Below the pieces are notes generated by a model, which was given only the letters and a program-made list of their open reading frames with translations, made no database searches and was not told the DNA's origin. A stretch of DNA of 64,000 nt from Lamellibrachia satsuma (lineage: Eukaryota > Annelida > Polychaeta > Sabellida > Siboglinidae): NCBI GenBank assembly GCA_033239005.1, contig BSQZ01000120.1, forward strand, positions 455,001-519,000. The letters run 5' to 3'. This document shows, one piece after another, positions 25,101 to 36,154 of this stretch (the stretch's first letter is position 1; each line of letters starts with the position of its first letter). The translations under genes were made by a program, and so were the position numbers.

Positions 25101-25544
25101 GTAAAGTTTAACAAAGATGTATACATATGAAGAACTCATCCACAAAACACAGTAACTGCCTAAATCACATGAATTAAGTTTATTGTGGTGTTGTGCTGCC
25201 ATCTAGTAGAGAGTGGTGGATGCAAAAGTGTGTTGTAGCAAAACACATTATATGCCAAGCTATTGACTGGTGAAATAATTATTTTCCTATCTTTCCCCTA
25301 ACAATATGCAACAGAAGATATGATTTATCTTGACACACACAAATAGTGTATAACATGTTTTGTGAACAAACATTTCATCCCTTTCTTGAAGAAATTGTGC
25401 AATACTCATCTTATCTTGACCATTATGTATTATGTTTGTATGAAAATAAGGTCACTTATGACATAATAGGCAATTTGCATGACCGTGCCCATGTTAACCA
25501 GATAATGTGTTAAATATTACCCCAATGACTGTGCTCCCATGATA
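25101..25544. other. No supported feature
   Basis: AT-rich sequence between the two DUS3L-like exon fragments. No open frame or repeat recognised. Confidence 0.5.
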
Positions 25545-25722
25545 GATTGACGGCTGTGCGTTGATGGGCTGAACGGGGCGCTTCGAGAAGCCTGTTCGAT
25601 GTATGACAGAAGTTCTGGATGTGCCCCTCACAGTGAAGATGAGAACTGGAATCTACGAGTCAAAGAGCATCATCCACAATCTCACCCCTCGATTGCGAGA
25701 CCGGGGGGTCTCTCTTGTTACG
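25545..25722 (+). pseudogene. DUS3L-like exon fragment (VPLTVKMRTG)
   Basis: The frame reads GCALMG, a TGA stop at 25570-25572, then RFEKPVRCM, EVLDVPLTVKMRTG and RLRDRGVSLVT. This matches the core of tRNA-dihydrouridine synthase 3 (GGGCALM, VLDVPLTVKIRTG, WG-ALVT). The exon ends in phase 0 at SLVT with a possible weak donor (gttggt), where the LHGRSR exon should follow; that exon is instead about 450 bp upstream. The stop and the exon order make this a pseudogene fragment. Confidence 0.75.
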
Positions 25723-26247
25723 GTTGGTGTATAGTGTGACATGTTTTTAAAAAAAGAAGCTTTGTGTGTATAACTTGGTCCATACAAGGACTTGAATGTT
25801 TTTAAAAGCCTTGAATTTCTTAATTCAAGGCCTTGAAATCCTTGAATTTTAATGCATAGTCTTGAAAAGACTTGAATAAAATGTTCTCAGTTTAATAGTT
25901 AATGCTGAGTAGCACCCACATCATGATTGGCAGTGTTGAAATAACTGGTGTGCCTGTTAGGCGATTTACATTTCTGTGAATTGCATATGGCTGACGCCAT
26001 TTTATTCTCTATTCATACATTCATCAAGTGGCATGTGTTTGGAATGTGATTCATTTTCAAAGAGGGGAAGGCTAAATTTCAAGACAGTTGACTTGAAAGA
26101 AAAATAGAATATAATCTGCATTCTCATGAAAGTTTAATTAAATCCTGTCTGGGCCATTTAATCTTGTAACTTGTTAATCATGAACGTTTTAAAGAAGTTT
26201 GTGTCTAGACATTTGATTTGTTTATGAATAATGTATCATATATATGG

Positions 26248-26402
26248 GGGGCAGCGGCACAGTGGTTAGAACATTGGACTCTCAAGCAATTTCATTCACT
26301 CCACGTTGCTTCAGTTCAATAAATAGGTCTGCCACCAGGGGGTGAAGTGTAAAGTACTTTGATCAGTCCTACAGGCTGGATACTGTGCTACATAAGAACT
26401 TA
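26248..26402 (+). mobile_element. SINE copy with tRNA-like head, internally deleted
   Basis: It starts gcagcggcacagtggttaga, an A-box-like tRNA head. The body middle is missing and it resumes at taggtctgccaccaggggg and aagtgtaaagtactttgatc. It is followed by TA and CATA microsatellites. Confidence 0.6.
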
Positions 26403-26409
26403 TCTTTGT

Positions 26410-26412
<3 letters not shown>

Positions 26413-26472
<60 letters not shown>

Positions 26473-26562
26473 CATACATACATCGCATACCTACATACAT
26501 ACATCGCATACCTACATACATACATACATACATACATCGCGTACCTACATACAAACATCGCA
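26413..26562. repeat. (TA)n then (CATA)n microsatellite
   Basis: TA run to about 26468, then catacatacatcgcatacct-type units. This is the 3' tail of the SINE. Confidence 0.95.
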
Positions 26563-26724
26563 TACCTACATTGCATATTATGTCATATATATATATATAT
26601 GTCACATACATACATCGTGTTTTGCAAGCATCATATTGGTGTTAGTTAAATATTGCCAATAGTATAAACCACTTCAAATCTAATATGCCTGTTACTAAGT
26701 GCTGCCCCTTGTGAAATATTGCTG

Positions 26725-26884
26725 GTGTGTATGTTGTCAATCGATGCCAATGTGACAGGATGTCTGATTGTGCTCATAGAGTGCGCCACCAGGCAGGTGA
26801 AGTCACATCAGAGCGCTGGCAAGGAGTGTTTGTGTCTTCCATCTGCTCTGTCTGGTGCAGGATCAGAAGATGGGAATTCTTCAG
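26725..26884 (+). pseudogene. Dyskerin-like exon a in D1
   Basis: 160 bp with a donor (gtagga) but a damaged acceptor (gctg where D2 and D3 have gcag). The frame is open: LSIDANVTGCLIVLIECATR and VKSHQSAGKEC, matching the catalytic region of dyskerin ([28 protein letters not shown]). The catalytic Asp is kept and Pro-Lys is changed to Ala-Asn. The last part (LPSALSGAGSEDGNSS) has no dyskerin match. Confidence 0.7.
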
Positions 26885-27914
26885 GTAGGACTGTGTGACA
26901 TGTGTTGTCATCAACTTTGTAATATTGTCAACTCACTAGTCTGTCATGTCAAGTGCTACCTCAGTTAGACTGACATGGTTGTTCCGTAAACTTGGCAGTT
27001 CTTTTGTGGTCATCCAATGGACCTTTCTTTAGCTTCATATCGATCATGTAGCTCAGATTTAATAGACCTTTTGTATGAAACAGAAAAATAAATTAAAATA
27101 AAATCTACTAAAATGTGATCTGTAGTATTTTGTACTATTTCTGTATTAACCAATGGAGCCAAGATCTATTATAAACATATTTCTAGAACTGTCATGATAT
27201 GTCAAGGAGCTAACATCCAGTCCCTGTTTAATGATGCTGCTTTGTCCGGGACATTTTAAAACTGAAACGAATCTCACTTCAGTTTTAAAAGTAATTTATT
27301 AATTGAATATTTGAAAAATAGTATTTTAATATTTGAGGCTGGTAGCAAAAATATTTCGGTTGATCTGACGAAAGTCATCACCTAGACCAATATTACATCA
27401 TTTTGTTTAAGAGAATCGTTCTAGCTCATGGTTTCAGATTAATGATAAATACTGTTGTAGGCTGTACATATTGTTGGGTTAAATTTGTGTGGAAATCAGT
27501 AAAAAGTAAATCTTTGTATATCAATTGACAATGTTTTTGTTGAAATTCAACGTTGAGTCACACAATTTTCAGTGTTGTTTAATACTAAAAATAACTCTTG
27601 GAATAACTGATTTCTTACAAAATATAACAACAACAAACTATTTCAATACATTATACATTGCTCATTAAAGCAGGTGCAGTGAAACATTATAAATCCTTTT
27701 TGTGACAATCTGTTAGATTCTATAATCCACATGTTTTGTTTTTGTGAACAAATCTGGACACACTGTAAATTACTTAATTATTCCATGATTCACTGGTCCG
27801 CCTGCTTCGTTAGTCCAATTAAAACCCTGGGAAATCAACAATTGTGGGGATACTGTACTTGGCAAATTACACATTTTGTTTCTTTTATATATTATTGGAA
27901 TATGATTGTTGCAG

Positions 27915-28016
27915 GAAGTAGAGAAATTGACTGGAACGCTATTCCACAAACCTCCGCTTATCTCGGCCGTGAAGTGACAGTTACGAGTGAGAACAATTTA
28001 TGAGAGTAAACTCCTC
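27915..28016 (+). pseudogene. Dyskerin-like exon b in D1
   Basis: Acceptor ttgcag. The frame reads [20 protein letters not shown], a TGA at 27975-27977, then [13 protein letters not shown]. Dyskerin carries [27 protein letters not shown] at this point, so the match is clear. The TGA replaces the Arg codon (CGA to TGA, one base). D2 keeps CGA. Confidence 0.8.
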
Positions 28017-28370
28017 AAATACAATTAGCAGACTTAGGTAGTTTATATATTTTTAATGGAATGACAAAGAAGTGAATTGAGTCCTTTGCATACAGTCTTG
28101 CCAAAACTTTCAGGAAATTCAGAAGTCCCATTTTCATGACTTAAATTTGATTGATAGTCTAGAAATATACCAAAAAATCACTATCTCTGTTCTCACATTC
28201 CAGTGAAATGAACTTGATATGATGACTCTGATGTGATGTTTATCTGAGAAACTACAATTCCTCTTGTTTTCAACATGTAGCAGTGAATGGATTATTACTC
28301 AGTCATTTGTATGGTACATTTTACTGTAAGTTGGCACTGATATTAACTTGTGCGGCTCTCATCTCCCCAG

Positions 28371-28763
28371 GGATCGTCTCAGTGAGTTGTGATGCACGCA
28401 CATATATACGAACCCTTTGTGTCCACATGGGGCTCATTCTGAGGGTCGGAGGTCATGTCCCCAAGTATCACATCAGTGAGTTGTGATGCACGCACATACA
28501 TACGAACCCTTCGTGTCTACATGGGGCTCATTCTGAGGGTCGGAGGTCATCTCCCCAGGGATCGTCTCAGTGAGTTGTGATGCACGCACATACATACGAA
28601 CCCTTTGTGTCAACATGGGGCTCATTATGAGGGTCGTAGGTCATCTCCCCAGCGATCGTCTCAGTGAGCTGTTATGCACGCGCATACATACGAACCCTTT
28701 GTGTCCACATGTGGCTCATTCTGGGGTCGGAGGTCAGATGCAAGACCTTCCGAGAAAGAGAAG
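28371..28763 (+). pseudogene. Dyskerin-like exon c in D1, four tandem copies
   Basis: The first copy follows ctccccag and reads [20 protein letters not shown] and GLILRVGG, matching dyskerin [29 protein letters not shown]. The block of about 93-96 bp, acceptor included, is repeated at roughly 28464, 28557 and 28650. The last copy continues to GGQMQDLPRKRR and a donor (gtaagg). Read-through of the repeats hits stops (for example after HISEL), so a functional product would need selective splicing of one copy. Confidence 0.8.
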
Positions 28764-29070
28764 GTAAGGTTCGAAATATCACTGGAATGGTGCACCAATA
28801 TAGCTCGATACCTCTAGTCGTATTATTAAATTACGACACTGTTGCTATTTTACCGTAAGTTGTGACATTTGCAACCTGGTTTCAAATATGGTATCGTAAA
28901 TGTGCAGCCATCTGTCAAAAGTTAATGTTGATCCCTAAGACAGTTCTAGTTTACTTGGCAATACCAGTTTGTGTTTTTGTTTAATTGATGCATATAGTTG
29001 GAATAACAGTTTAAAATAAACAGCAAAGTCAAAAAGGTGTTGTTCTCAGTGAAATCAACATCACAAGTAC

Positions 29071-30953
29071 TGCGACACTGTCGCGCAATGGTCGTGTAAT
29101 AATTAATACCATTGGACTATAATAGCCAGTTAACATGTTTTAATTTACTGAATGTATATCGTATACATCACATACATATTAAATTTTATAATCATCAAAC
29201 AGAGAAAAATAATAATAATCAACGCCTCGCTACACTGCAAGTATAACTTAAAGAAAAATGGATTAACAATGAAAACGATTCACATTATCGCTCGAACGCA
29301 GTTCACCATTTGTGACTGGTTCCCAGACAGTCCATCTTTTCCTGTCGCTGAACCAACCACGCCCTCAATTGACGCTCCAGCTCGTCCTCTGCTGCGTGTA
29401 AGTTTCTCGGATATACAGCCCACGCTGGTTGCCAGTCGTTATATCCCAAGCTGGTTCTGCATGGTACAATTTAACCAAATTACCACGCTGACAGTAAATA
29501 ATTACCATATACACATAAATAACAACGCAATGATAATCATATCTGTTTACCAAGTCAATTATACGAACCACGAATACAGGGCGTGTCACCCGACAAGCTC
29601 TATGCCAACAATGGCCGTCACGCTTTAGGCAAATAATGACTTAATTCTAAACCCATATTTACAGTAGATGACTCTTCACCTTCATAACATGTATTAACAC
29701 ATAGGACATTCGAATATATATAAATATATACACACATATTATCAGTTAATAACGTAATAGATAATACTTACGCCAGTCGCTTCTGGCATTGTTCAAATTG
29801 TGTAGCGTCATGCAGCTTTTACTGACCCATAGTTTCAGTATTCGATCGACCGTCTCTTTAACTATTGTAGCCGCCTTCTCGCGAACTACAATCGATCGAC
29901 CGTCTCTTTAAATATTGTAGCCGCCTTCTCGCGAACTACAATCTATCGACCATCTCTTTAAATATTGTAGCCGCCTTCTCGCGAACTACAATCTATCGAC
30001 CATCTCTTTAAATATTGTAGCCGCCTTCTCGCGAACTACAATCTATCGACCATATCTTTAAATATTGTAGCCGCCTTCTCGCGAACTACAATCTATCGAC
30101 CATCTCTTTAAATATTGTAGCCGCCTTCTCGCGAACTACAATCTATCGACCATCTCTTTAAATATTGTAGCCGCCTTCTCGCGAACTACAATCTATCGAC
30201 CATCTCTTTAAATATTGTAGCCGCCTTCTCGCGAACTACAATCTATCGACCATCTCTTTAAATATTGTAGCCGCCTTCTCGCGAACTACAATCTATCGAC
30301 CATCTCTTTAAATATTGTAGCCGCCTTCTCGCGAACTACAATCTATCGACCTTCTCTTTAAATATTGTAGCCGCCTTCTCGCGAACTACAATCTATCGAC
30401 CTTCTCTTTAAATATTGTAGCCGCCTTCTCGCGAACTACAATCTATCGACCTTCTCTTTAAATATTGTAGCCGCCTTCTCGCGAACTACAATCTATCGAC
30501 CTTCTCTTTAAATATTGTAGCCGCCTTCTCACGAACTACAATCGATCGACCGTCTCTTTAAATATTGTAGCCGACTTCACACGAACTGCAATCGATCGAC
30601 CGTCTCTTTAAATATTGTAGCCGCCTTCTCACGAACTGCAATCGATTGACCGTCTCTTTAAATATTGTAGCCGCCTTCTCGCGAACTACAATCGATCGAC
30701 CCCGGTTAGAACTGTCTCCAACGTATTTATAGTCTACCAGTCAACGATACGCTTCAATAAACATTACCAGCCTATTACCTAACACAATGCCCATTTCTAG
30801 GGCTACTGCCTAGCCTGGCTCGACAATAACTATAGAACCTTGTTACGTAAGATAGTGTGCTTTGCCACGACTGCAGCACAACCACAAAATAAATGTACAA
30901 TACACAAACTCTCACAACAAATGTCATAAAATAAATGTATAATATACACATTG
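29071..30953. mobile_element. 1.88-kb insertion in D1 flanked by 10-bp direct repeats
   Basis: D2 has the uninterrupted sequence catcacaagtacaaatatg near 38150. In D1 the 10-mer tcacaagtac occurs at 29061-29070 and again at 30954-30963, with this block between. That is the footprint of a mobile-element insertion with target-site duplication. Inside is a 50-bp tandem array (29841-30700). On the minus strand there is a TATA-like actataaatacg near 30733. A minus frame near 29365-29589 (VKLYHAEPAW, plus a Gln-rich stretch) is vaguely like the end of a Gypsy polyprotein, but weak. Element class is unresolved. Confidence 0.65.
29841..30700. repeat. 50-bp tandem array, 17 units
   Basis: The unit contains atctatcgaccatctcttta, aatattgtagccgccttctc and gcgaactaca. 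Inner units are almost identical while outer ones carry cgatcgaccgtctc variants, the pattern expected for homogenisation from the middle. Each unit contains ctacaat followed 21 bp later by attgtag, able to form a small hairpin. Confidence 0.95.
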
Positions 30954-31409
30954 TCACAAGTACATATATGTTAAGATCCATGAATAATCACAAGTGACAT
31001 TGCGAATATAATTAAAATATTCCAAATGTGTCAAATGTTCAATATATTTTCCAACAGGATTTTATTTGGTGTAACAAGGTATGTACAAATCAGAACTACC
31101 TACGTACACTAAGATCACATGATTAATTGGAATATTTCATAGAGGGAGTGAACATTTCATAGCAAAATCCTCACCCTGGGGTGAATATTTCATGGGGGTG
31201 AATACTTGACCACGCCACGACAATTTGTTGAAAGACGGAAATTTTGGTCAGAGAGTCATTGAGTAATTGTGTCACTAACTTGCGTCAGAGTAACACGATT
31301 CAACCTTCAAAGTTCCTGAATGCAGTTCATCTCTGATGTGTGATGTTCTATGTTGTAACTGATGTCACAGATAGCTCTATTAAGGTGTAGATCATCTGTT
31401 CTCCACCAG

Positions 31410-31710
31410 CTGGTTCGTCCGGCATGATGTACCGTCGAGACATCTTCTACAGTGGCAGCCTGGCGAACATCAATGCTTACCGGTTGAATCTCGTTGCCTT
31501 TTGTGACCTCACTGCTCCACCAGGTGGCACCACAAGACGGGTGTTTCTTATTCCGACTGTGCCACTGCTTGGAGGAAATTAAGGGAATGTTCTCACAGAT
31601 ACTTGACTTTCTCAAGGACGTTCTCTTCCACCTCTTCGATGTCTCGCTATCTCTTCACGAGCATTGGCTTCAATGTGCCATGCATCTACTTTCCTGATCG
31701 GGTCACACAG
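31410..31710 (+). pseudogene. SLC16 (monocarboxylate transporter)-like exon 1 in D1
   Basis: Acceptor ctccaccag and donor gtgagg. The first frame reads MMYRRDIFYSGSLANINAYR, the linker typical of MCT9/12/14-like transporters (YRKDIFYSGSLLNIPEY), and ends at a TAA. A different frame then gives RYLFTSIGFNVPCIYFPDRV, a transmembrane helix segment of the same family. A frameshift therefore separates the halves. The family moves monocarboxylates across the plasma membrane with 12 helices; only a fragment is present. Confidence 0.7.
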
Positions 31711-31920
31711 GTGAGGCATTTTTAAGTTTAATTTTTATGGATCTTTTGATATTAAAGTTAATTATTGAAGAGTAATAAATAATCAAGATTATAAGACAGT
31801 CACATAACGTTTTAATCCAACATTACTCGTGATTGTAACATTTACCCAAAAAATATTAAAATTGTTTATGTTGATTAAAATTAATTAGATTCATTGTAAT
31901 CACCCAAACATTTTTCTCAG

Positions 31921-32002
31921 ATGGGCATCTCCAAGTCAAAAGCCACCTTTCTCATCTCGGTGATTGGCATCTCGAACACCGCCCTCTTTGGTCTCTTCAT
32001 TG
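31921..32002 (+). pseudogene. SLC16-like exon 2 in D1
   Basis: 82 bp between ttttctcag and gtgagt, reading MGISKSKATFLISVIGISNT and then ALFGLFIG. This matches the GISKS-AAFLVSIIGIANT-GR segment of monocarboxylate transporters. The conserved Gly-Arg after NT is lost. The exon itself is open, but its partner exon is frameshifted. The TTAA target of the downstream transposon begins 5 bp after the donor. Confidence 0.7.
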
Positions 32003-32510
32003 GTGAGTTAAGGGTAGCCGCGGGTCGAGAAATTATGAAAAACTAACTTTCTTGATTGTGTCATTTTCCGGTACATTAACATCTTATCTAACACCATGTA
32101 ACAGCATTTTTCAATATATGAACTGTAAATACTAATAATACCTTGTTTTCTAACATGCCCCTCTTTACTGGAGAAATAAAATCTACGTGGAAGCCATTTT
32201 TAAATGTCCAGTAGTGATAAAAAGATCGTTCAAAATTCAGACACATGCAGACTGATGAATCCGCCATATTTGTTGTCGTCCGGAAGTGTACCTATTTGCT
32301 GATGTCTCGTCCTAGTTATCGTAGAATATCGTTGAAGACCTCGTTTCAGAAAGAAATCTATGTGACCTCACTACCAAATAAGGACTGGTTACGCTATCAG
32401 TGGCTCATTATAATAATGTGTAGATTGCTAGTCAAATGAGCGTGCTCTGCGTGCCGATGACATCATCGCCAACCAATCGGTGTCATTTCCGGTCGAATGT
32501 GTTTAGCAAA

Positions 32511-32604
32511 ATGGACGCGAAAAGAAAGTTTAGTTCTGTGCATCGATTTGGCATCAAAAAGCGAAAGAAAAATAAACCTGGAGCAGGCAGATGAAAGGCA
32601 ACAG
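32511..32604 (+). pseudogene. Transposase first exon
   Basis: ATG at 32511 begins MDAKRKFSSVHRFGIKKRKK, a short basic N-terminus, and the exon ends at cag|gtatgt. An in-frame TGA at 32592-32594 breaks it. Acceptance as exon 1 rests on position, basic composition and the donor; there is a matching acceptor (ttgtttcag) at 33042. Confidence 0.55.
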
Positions 32605-33042
32605 GTATGTAAACATGTAATGGCCAACCGTAGCAGAGAAAATATCAGTAACTCGTTATACTTATATTGTAGGCATTATTGACGACGGCGACGAAGAAAG
32701 CATGCCACAGTAGCAATGGCAGTGCATGATGAATACAAACAAAGGAAATTGTTTTTTCAAGTATACAATTTCTATAACATATAGCTATTGATAATAGCAG
32801 TTGTATCATTATAATAACGTGTACATTATTATTATTTTATATAAAACTTAGAAATATTTAGGGTTCTATTGCTAGCATTGCTAATTATTTTTCAGTGCTC
32901 TAAGTCTAACTTCTGAGCCATACTATCCTATAAAACAAATAAACTAAATTATGTTTGAATTATAATAAACTAACAACTTGGTAATAATCATTGTGTGCAA
33001 TGAACATTTTATTTACTTATTTATTATATTTCATTGTTTCAG

Positions 33043-34828
33043 TTGCTGGTGAAGAGCCGTCAGTCTATGAAACTCTGTCCCTCACTGAACTGCACACGTC
33101 ATCAGCCAGTCGACGTAAGATGGTGTTGTTGTCTCCTCCTAGAGCGTCTACCTCGGAGAGCACCTCGACATCTTCTTCAGACGGCCACTTTGTGTTGTTT
33201 CACACAGACATGCTGCATGATCTTGTGAAGCCACTTGCCTGCCCAGAGTGAAACACGACAGCACCGCACATCACAGAAACAGCTGTGAAAGGATATGCTG
33301 TCCAAGTTCAACTGTCCTGTGATGCGTGTGATTCGAAGCTGTCAACTGTGTAATCGTCACCACAGCTGCCCGTACGTGACAACTCAACTAGACAGCCTTA
33401 CATGTTAAACCACCTTGCTGTTCTCGCAGCCCACGAAGGTGGTATCAACCAGACAGGCTTGGTGCGACTGACAACCCTCATGAACGTGAAAGGTGGCATC
33501 CACAGCAAGACGTTCAGTTCCATCTCGGACATGCTGAAGCAAAAGTTGGTGTATGGAACTGCATATGATGCCCTGATGGCGGCACACGAGACCGTGCACC
33601 GCGTGTACCGGGAGAGTGCGACGGACCCCGGCAGCTCTCTGTGAGTTATGACGGCTCATGGAAGACGAGGGGCTTTCATTCTCTGTTTGCAGTCGGATTT
33701 GTTGTAGAAGTTTTGACTGGGTTAGTCATTGACTACGTCATCCGCTCCAAATATTGTGTGGAATGTGAACTTGTTGGCAAGAAGTTGAAAGGGGACGAGA
33801 AGGTGCAGTGGCAAGAACTACACCAGGACAACTGTGATGTCAATCACACTGGTTCCAGTGGCTCAATGGAAACCGAGGCAGCAAAGGTGATGTGGGCCAG
33901 ATCAATGGCCCAGTATACGTCAATCCTTGGTGACGGTGATGCGGCAGTGTTGTCTGCACTGAACATTCTTCAGCCATACGGTGCTCATGTGACAATTGAT
34001 AAGCAAGAGTGTATCAACCACATGAGCAAACGTATGTTTAAGGGTCTTGAGAAAATCATCAAGGAGTCCAGCACAAAAGTCAAAGAGTCCAGCACAAAGG
34101 GGAAAGACATGCGAAAGACACAAGTGACCACCAGTTTGAGTGGGAAGGGGAAACTGACATCTGCAAGAATGAAGAAGTGGTCACAGTACTACAGGAATGC
34201 TATTGTGAAACATGCACCCAATGTCGAAGCAACTCGCCATGCAATATGGGCAATATTCTTTCATAGCGTTTCCACTACCGAGGACCCTCACCATGACCAT
34301 TGTGACATTGACTGGTGTTACTTCAAGCAGGCCAAGGCTGAGGGTGTGGACCCAGAGGAGAAGAAGAAGGAGGAGAAACATGAAGCCCCATTACCAAGAG
34401 ATGCGTCAGAGCAACTTGTTCCGCTGTTTGAACGCTTGACAAACCACAAATTGTTGGAATGTTGCATGACCCTTGGGACGTCAAATGCGAATGAGTCTTC
34501 GTATGCTGTCATATGGAGGAGAGCTCCTAAGGCAGTGTACAGTTCAAGAAAGACAGTAGAAATAGCAGTGGCTATGGGTGTAGTTCAGTTCAACAAAGGA
34601 TCTGACATGTTGCTGAAAGTGGTCGAGGCTGTCGCTCCACAGGCCGGGCCGAGTTCGCAGCTGTGTGTGTTGGCAGAGAGACAGGACAGGTCCCGGCTGC
34701 GTAAGGCAGAAGTGGCTGCCAGAGTGGAGACTAGGTCCAACAAAAAGAGGAAAGCTCTGCTGAAGATGCAGGCAGATGACAGTAAGTCTGAGGAGGAGGG
34801 TCATTTGAATGATCCTGGTGCATGGTAG
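33043..34828 (+). pseudogene. Mutator-like transposase, main exon, frameshifted
   Basis: From 33641 a 395-codon frame carries the core of the animal Mutator-like transposase family (Pfam has such a domain). It has SYDGSWKTRGFHSLFAVG with the first catalytic Asp, LGDGDAAVLSAL with the second, a Cys-rich stretch between (CVECELVGKK), the segment INHMSKRMFK, and NESSYAVIWRRAP with the likely catalytic Glu. The N-terminal part (33043-33644) lies in other frames (ELHTSSASRRK, NQTGLVRLTTLMNVKG), with a stop after about 33250 and a frameshift near 33620. The C-terminus is basic (RSNKKRKALLK), and an AATAAA follows at 34858. The catalytic core frame is intact but the full protein is not. Confidence 0.85.
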
Positions 34829-35493
34829 TGACACTGCAAACATTACATGATGTGAACAATAAAACTTGTTGTACCTGTATACAATATTTGCATTTGTTCA
34901 TTAAAATAAACCCAGTATATATCTATATATAATTTTATGCATTTTATTAATGTGTTTCCATTATGCATTCAGTGTTTCATATAATGTTTTCGTTTTTTGC
35001 CATTTTCTCAAAATGGCAAAAACGGTGTAAGGTAACAAGCTGAAACTTTTAACAGTTGTTCCCACATATGTCTTGCATACAATAAGACTATTTTAAGGAT
35101 GATTACTTAAAAATGGGAGATAGAAGCTAGGATATATTACACCAATGTGTCCGGAAAAAAAAACGTTAATGCAAACATCCCCTTAACAACAATTGTAAAA
35201 GCCTGACATTTCATCTAAAAACCATCTTATTGTATAGAGGGACATTCCAGCTAATGATTACTGACAATTACATCATTCCAGACCAAACTGCTAGTTAAAA
35301 AATGTTTTCACAAAAACGCCTATGCCTTTCAGTTTCAAATGTCCATTGCCATGCCAATACATATGCAAACAAGCTGAAATTTGATGTACAAAGTACTGTT
35401 CACATAAGTAACAAGTGTACCAAATTTGATATGTCTAGATATGTCTAGTTTTAACCAAGATATGGTGTATGACGGTTTTCGAGTACGGAACCC
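34829..35493. other. 3' untranslated part and right end of the TTAA transposon
   Basis: Contains the AATAAA at 34858-34863 and AT-rich sequence up to the right terminus (gtacggaaccc). No gene seen. Confidence 0.7.
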
Positions 35494-35664
35494 TTAAGTG
35501 GTGAGTGAGTTAAAGTTAAAACTTAAATTAAATCCTGTCTAGGCTGTTTAATCTTGTAACTTGTTAATCTTGAAGGATTTTAAGAAGTTTGTATCTAGAC
35601 ATTTTATTTGTTTATGACTCTCTTATCATATATATGTTCTAATCTATATAATTATTAAAAAACT

Positions 35665-35920
35665 GGACTCACGAACAATTTCATTCACTCCACTTTACTT
35701 TAGTTCACTCAGCTGTATAAATATAAATGACTACCTGGCTATAGACAGTGGTGGATATGTGAACGAATAGTCTTTGCACAGTAATTACAGCGAGGCTGAA
35801 TGCTTCCCAGAGAAGTTGAGTTGATGTTGGAATGAACTGGTCTGCCACCAGAGGTGAAGTGTAAAGTATTTTGATCAATCCTACAGACTGGATACTGTGC
35901 TAGATAAGAACTTACCTTTG
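35665..35920 (+). mobile_element. SINE copy in D2
   Basis: Headless member of the dispersed SINE family with the full body and tail (aagtgtaaagtattttgatc, gatactgtgctagataagaa), followed by a CATA/CA microsatellite. Confidence 0.6.
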
Positions 35921-36154
35921 TATGCACACACATACATACACACATACACACACATATACATTGCATACCTACATTGCATATTATGTTGTATACGTATGTC
36001 GCATGCATACATCTTGTTTTGTATACATTATATTGGTGTTAGTTTTATGAGAATTCACCAAGAAATGTGTTACAGCTAAATATCGTCAATAGTACAAACC
36101 ACCTCAAATCTAAGATGCCTGTTACTAAGTGCTGCCCCTTGTGACATATTGCAG

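Larger units (their letters stand above)
26138..32007 (+). repeat. Duplicated unit D1 (dyskerin-like plus SLC16-like fragments)
   Basis: First of three direct copies of a composite unit, alignable with D2 (35498-39231) and D3 (39232-40957). Unit landmarks in order are a taatcttgtaacttgttaat start, a SINE copy, dyskerin-like exons a, b and c, then SLC16-like exons 1 and 2, ending at ttcattggtgag. D1 is longer than D2 because of a 1.88-kb insert (29071-30953) and extra tandem copies of exon c. Confidence 0.88.
32012..35493 (+). mobile_element. DNA transposon with Mutator-like transposase, TTAA target site
   Basis: The exact limits come from an empty paralogous site in the same window. At 39222-39241 the D2/D3 junction reads gtgagttaagtggtgagtga without an insert. 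Here TTAA is at 32008-32011 and again at 35494-35497 with 3482 bp between. The termini are GGGTAGCC on the left and, reverse-complemented, GGGTTCCG on the right, an imperfect short inverted repeat. The element carries one split, damaged transposase gene (32511-34828). TTAA duplication is the hallmark of piggyBac and Kolobok, not of canonical Mutator elements, which make 8-11 bp duplications. Confidence 0.85.

Noticed and set aside
29152..29628. 158-codon plus-strand frame
   Set aside because: Low-complexity Ile/Asn-rich start and no recognisable domain. It lies within the 1.88-kb insert. The minus frame is a weak Gypsy-like candidate only.
29841..30700. Possible CRISPR array (50-bp regular repeat)
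   Set aside because: The units are contiguous with no unique spacers, and the sequence is animal nuclear DNA.
33920..34512. Minus-strand frames of 64-67 codons
   Set aside because: Antisense shadows of the transposase coding frame.
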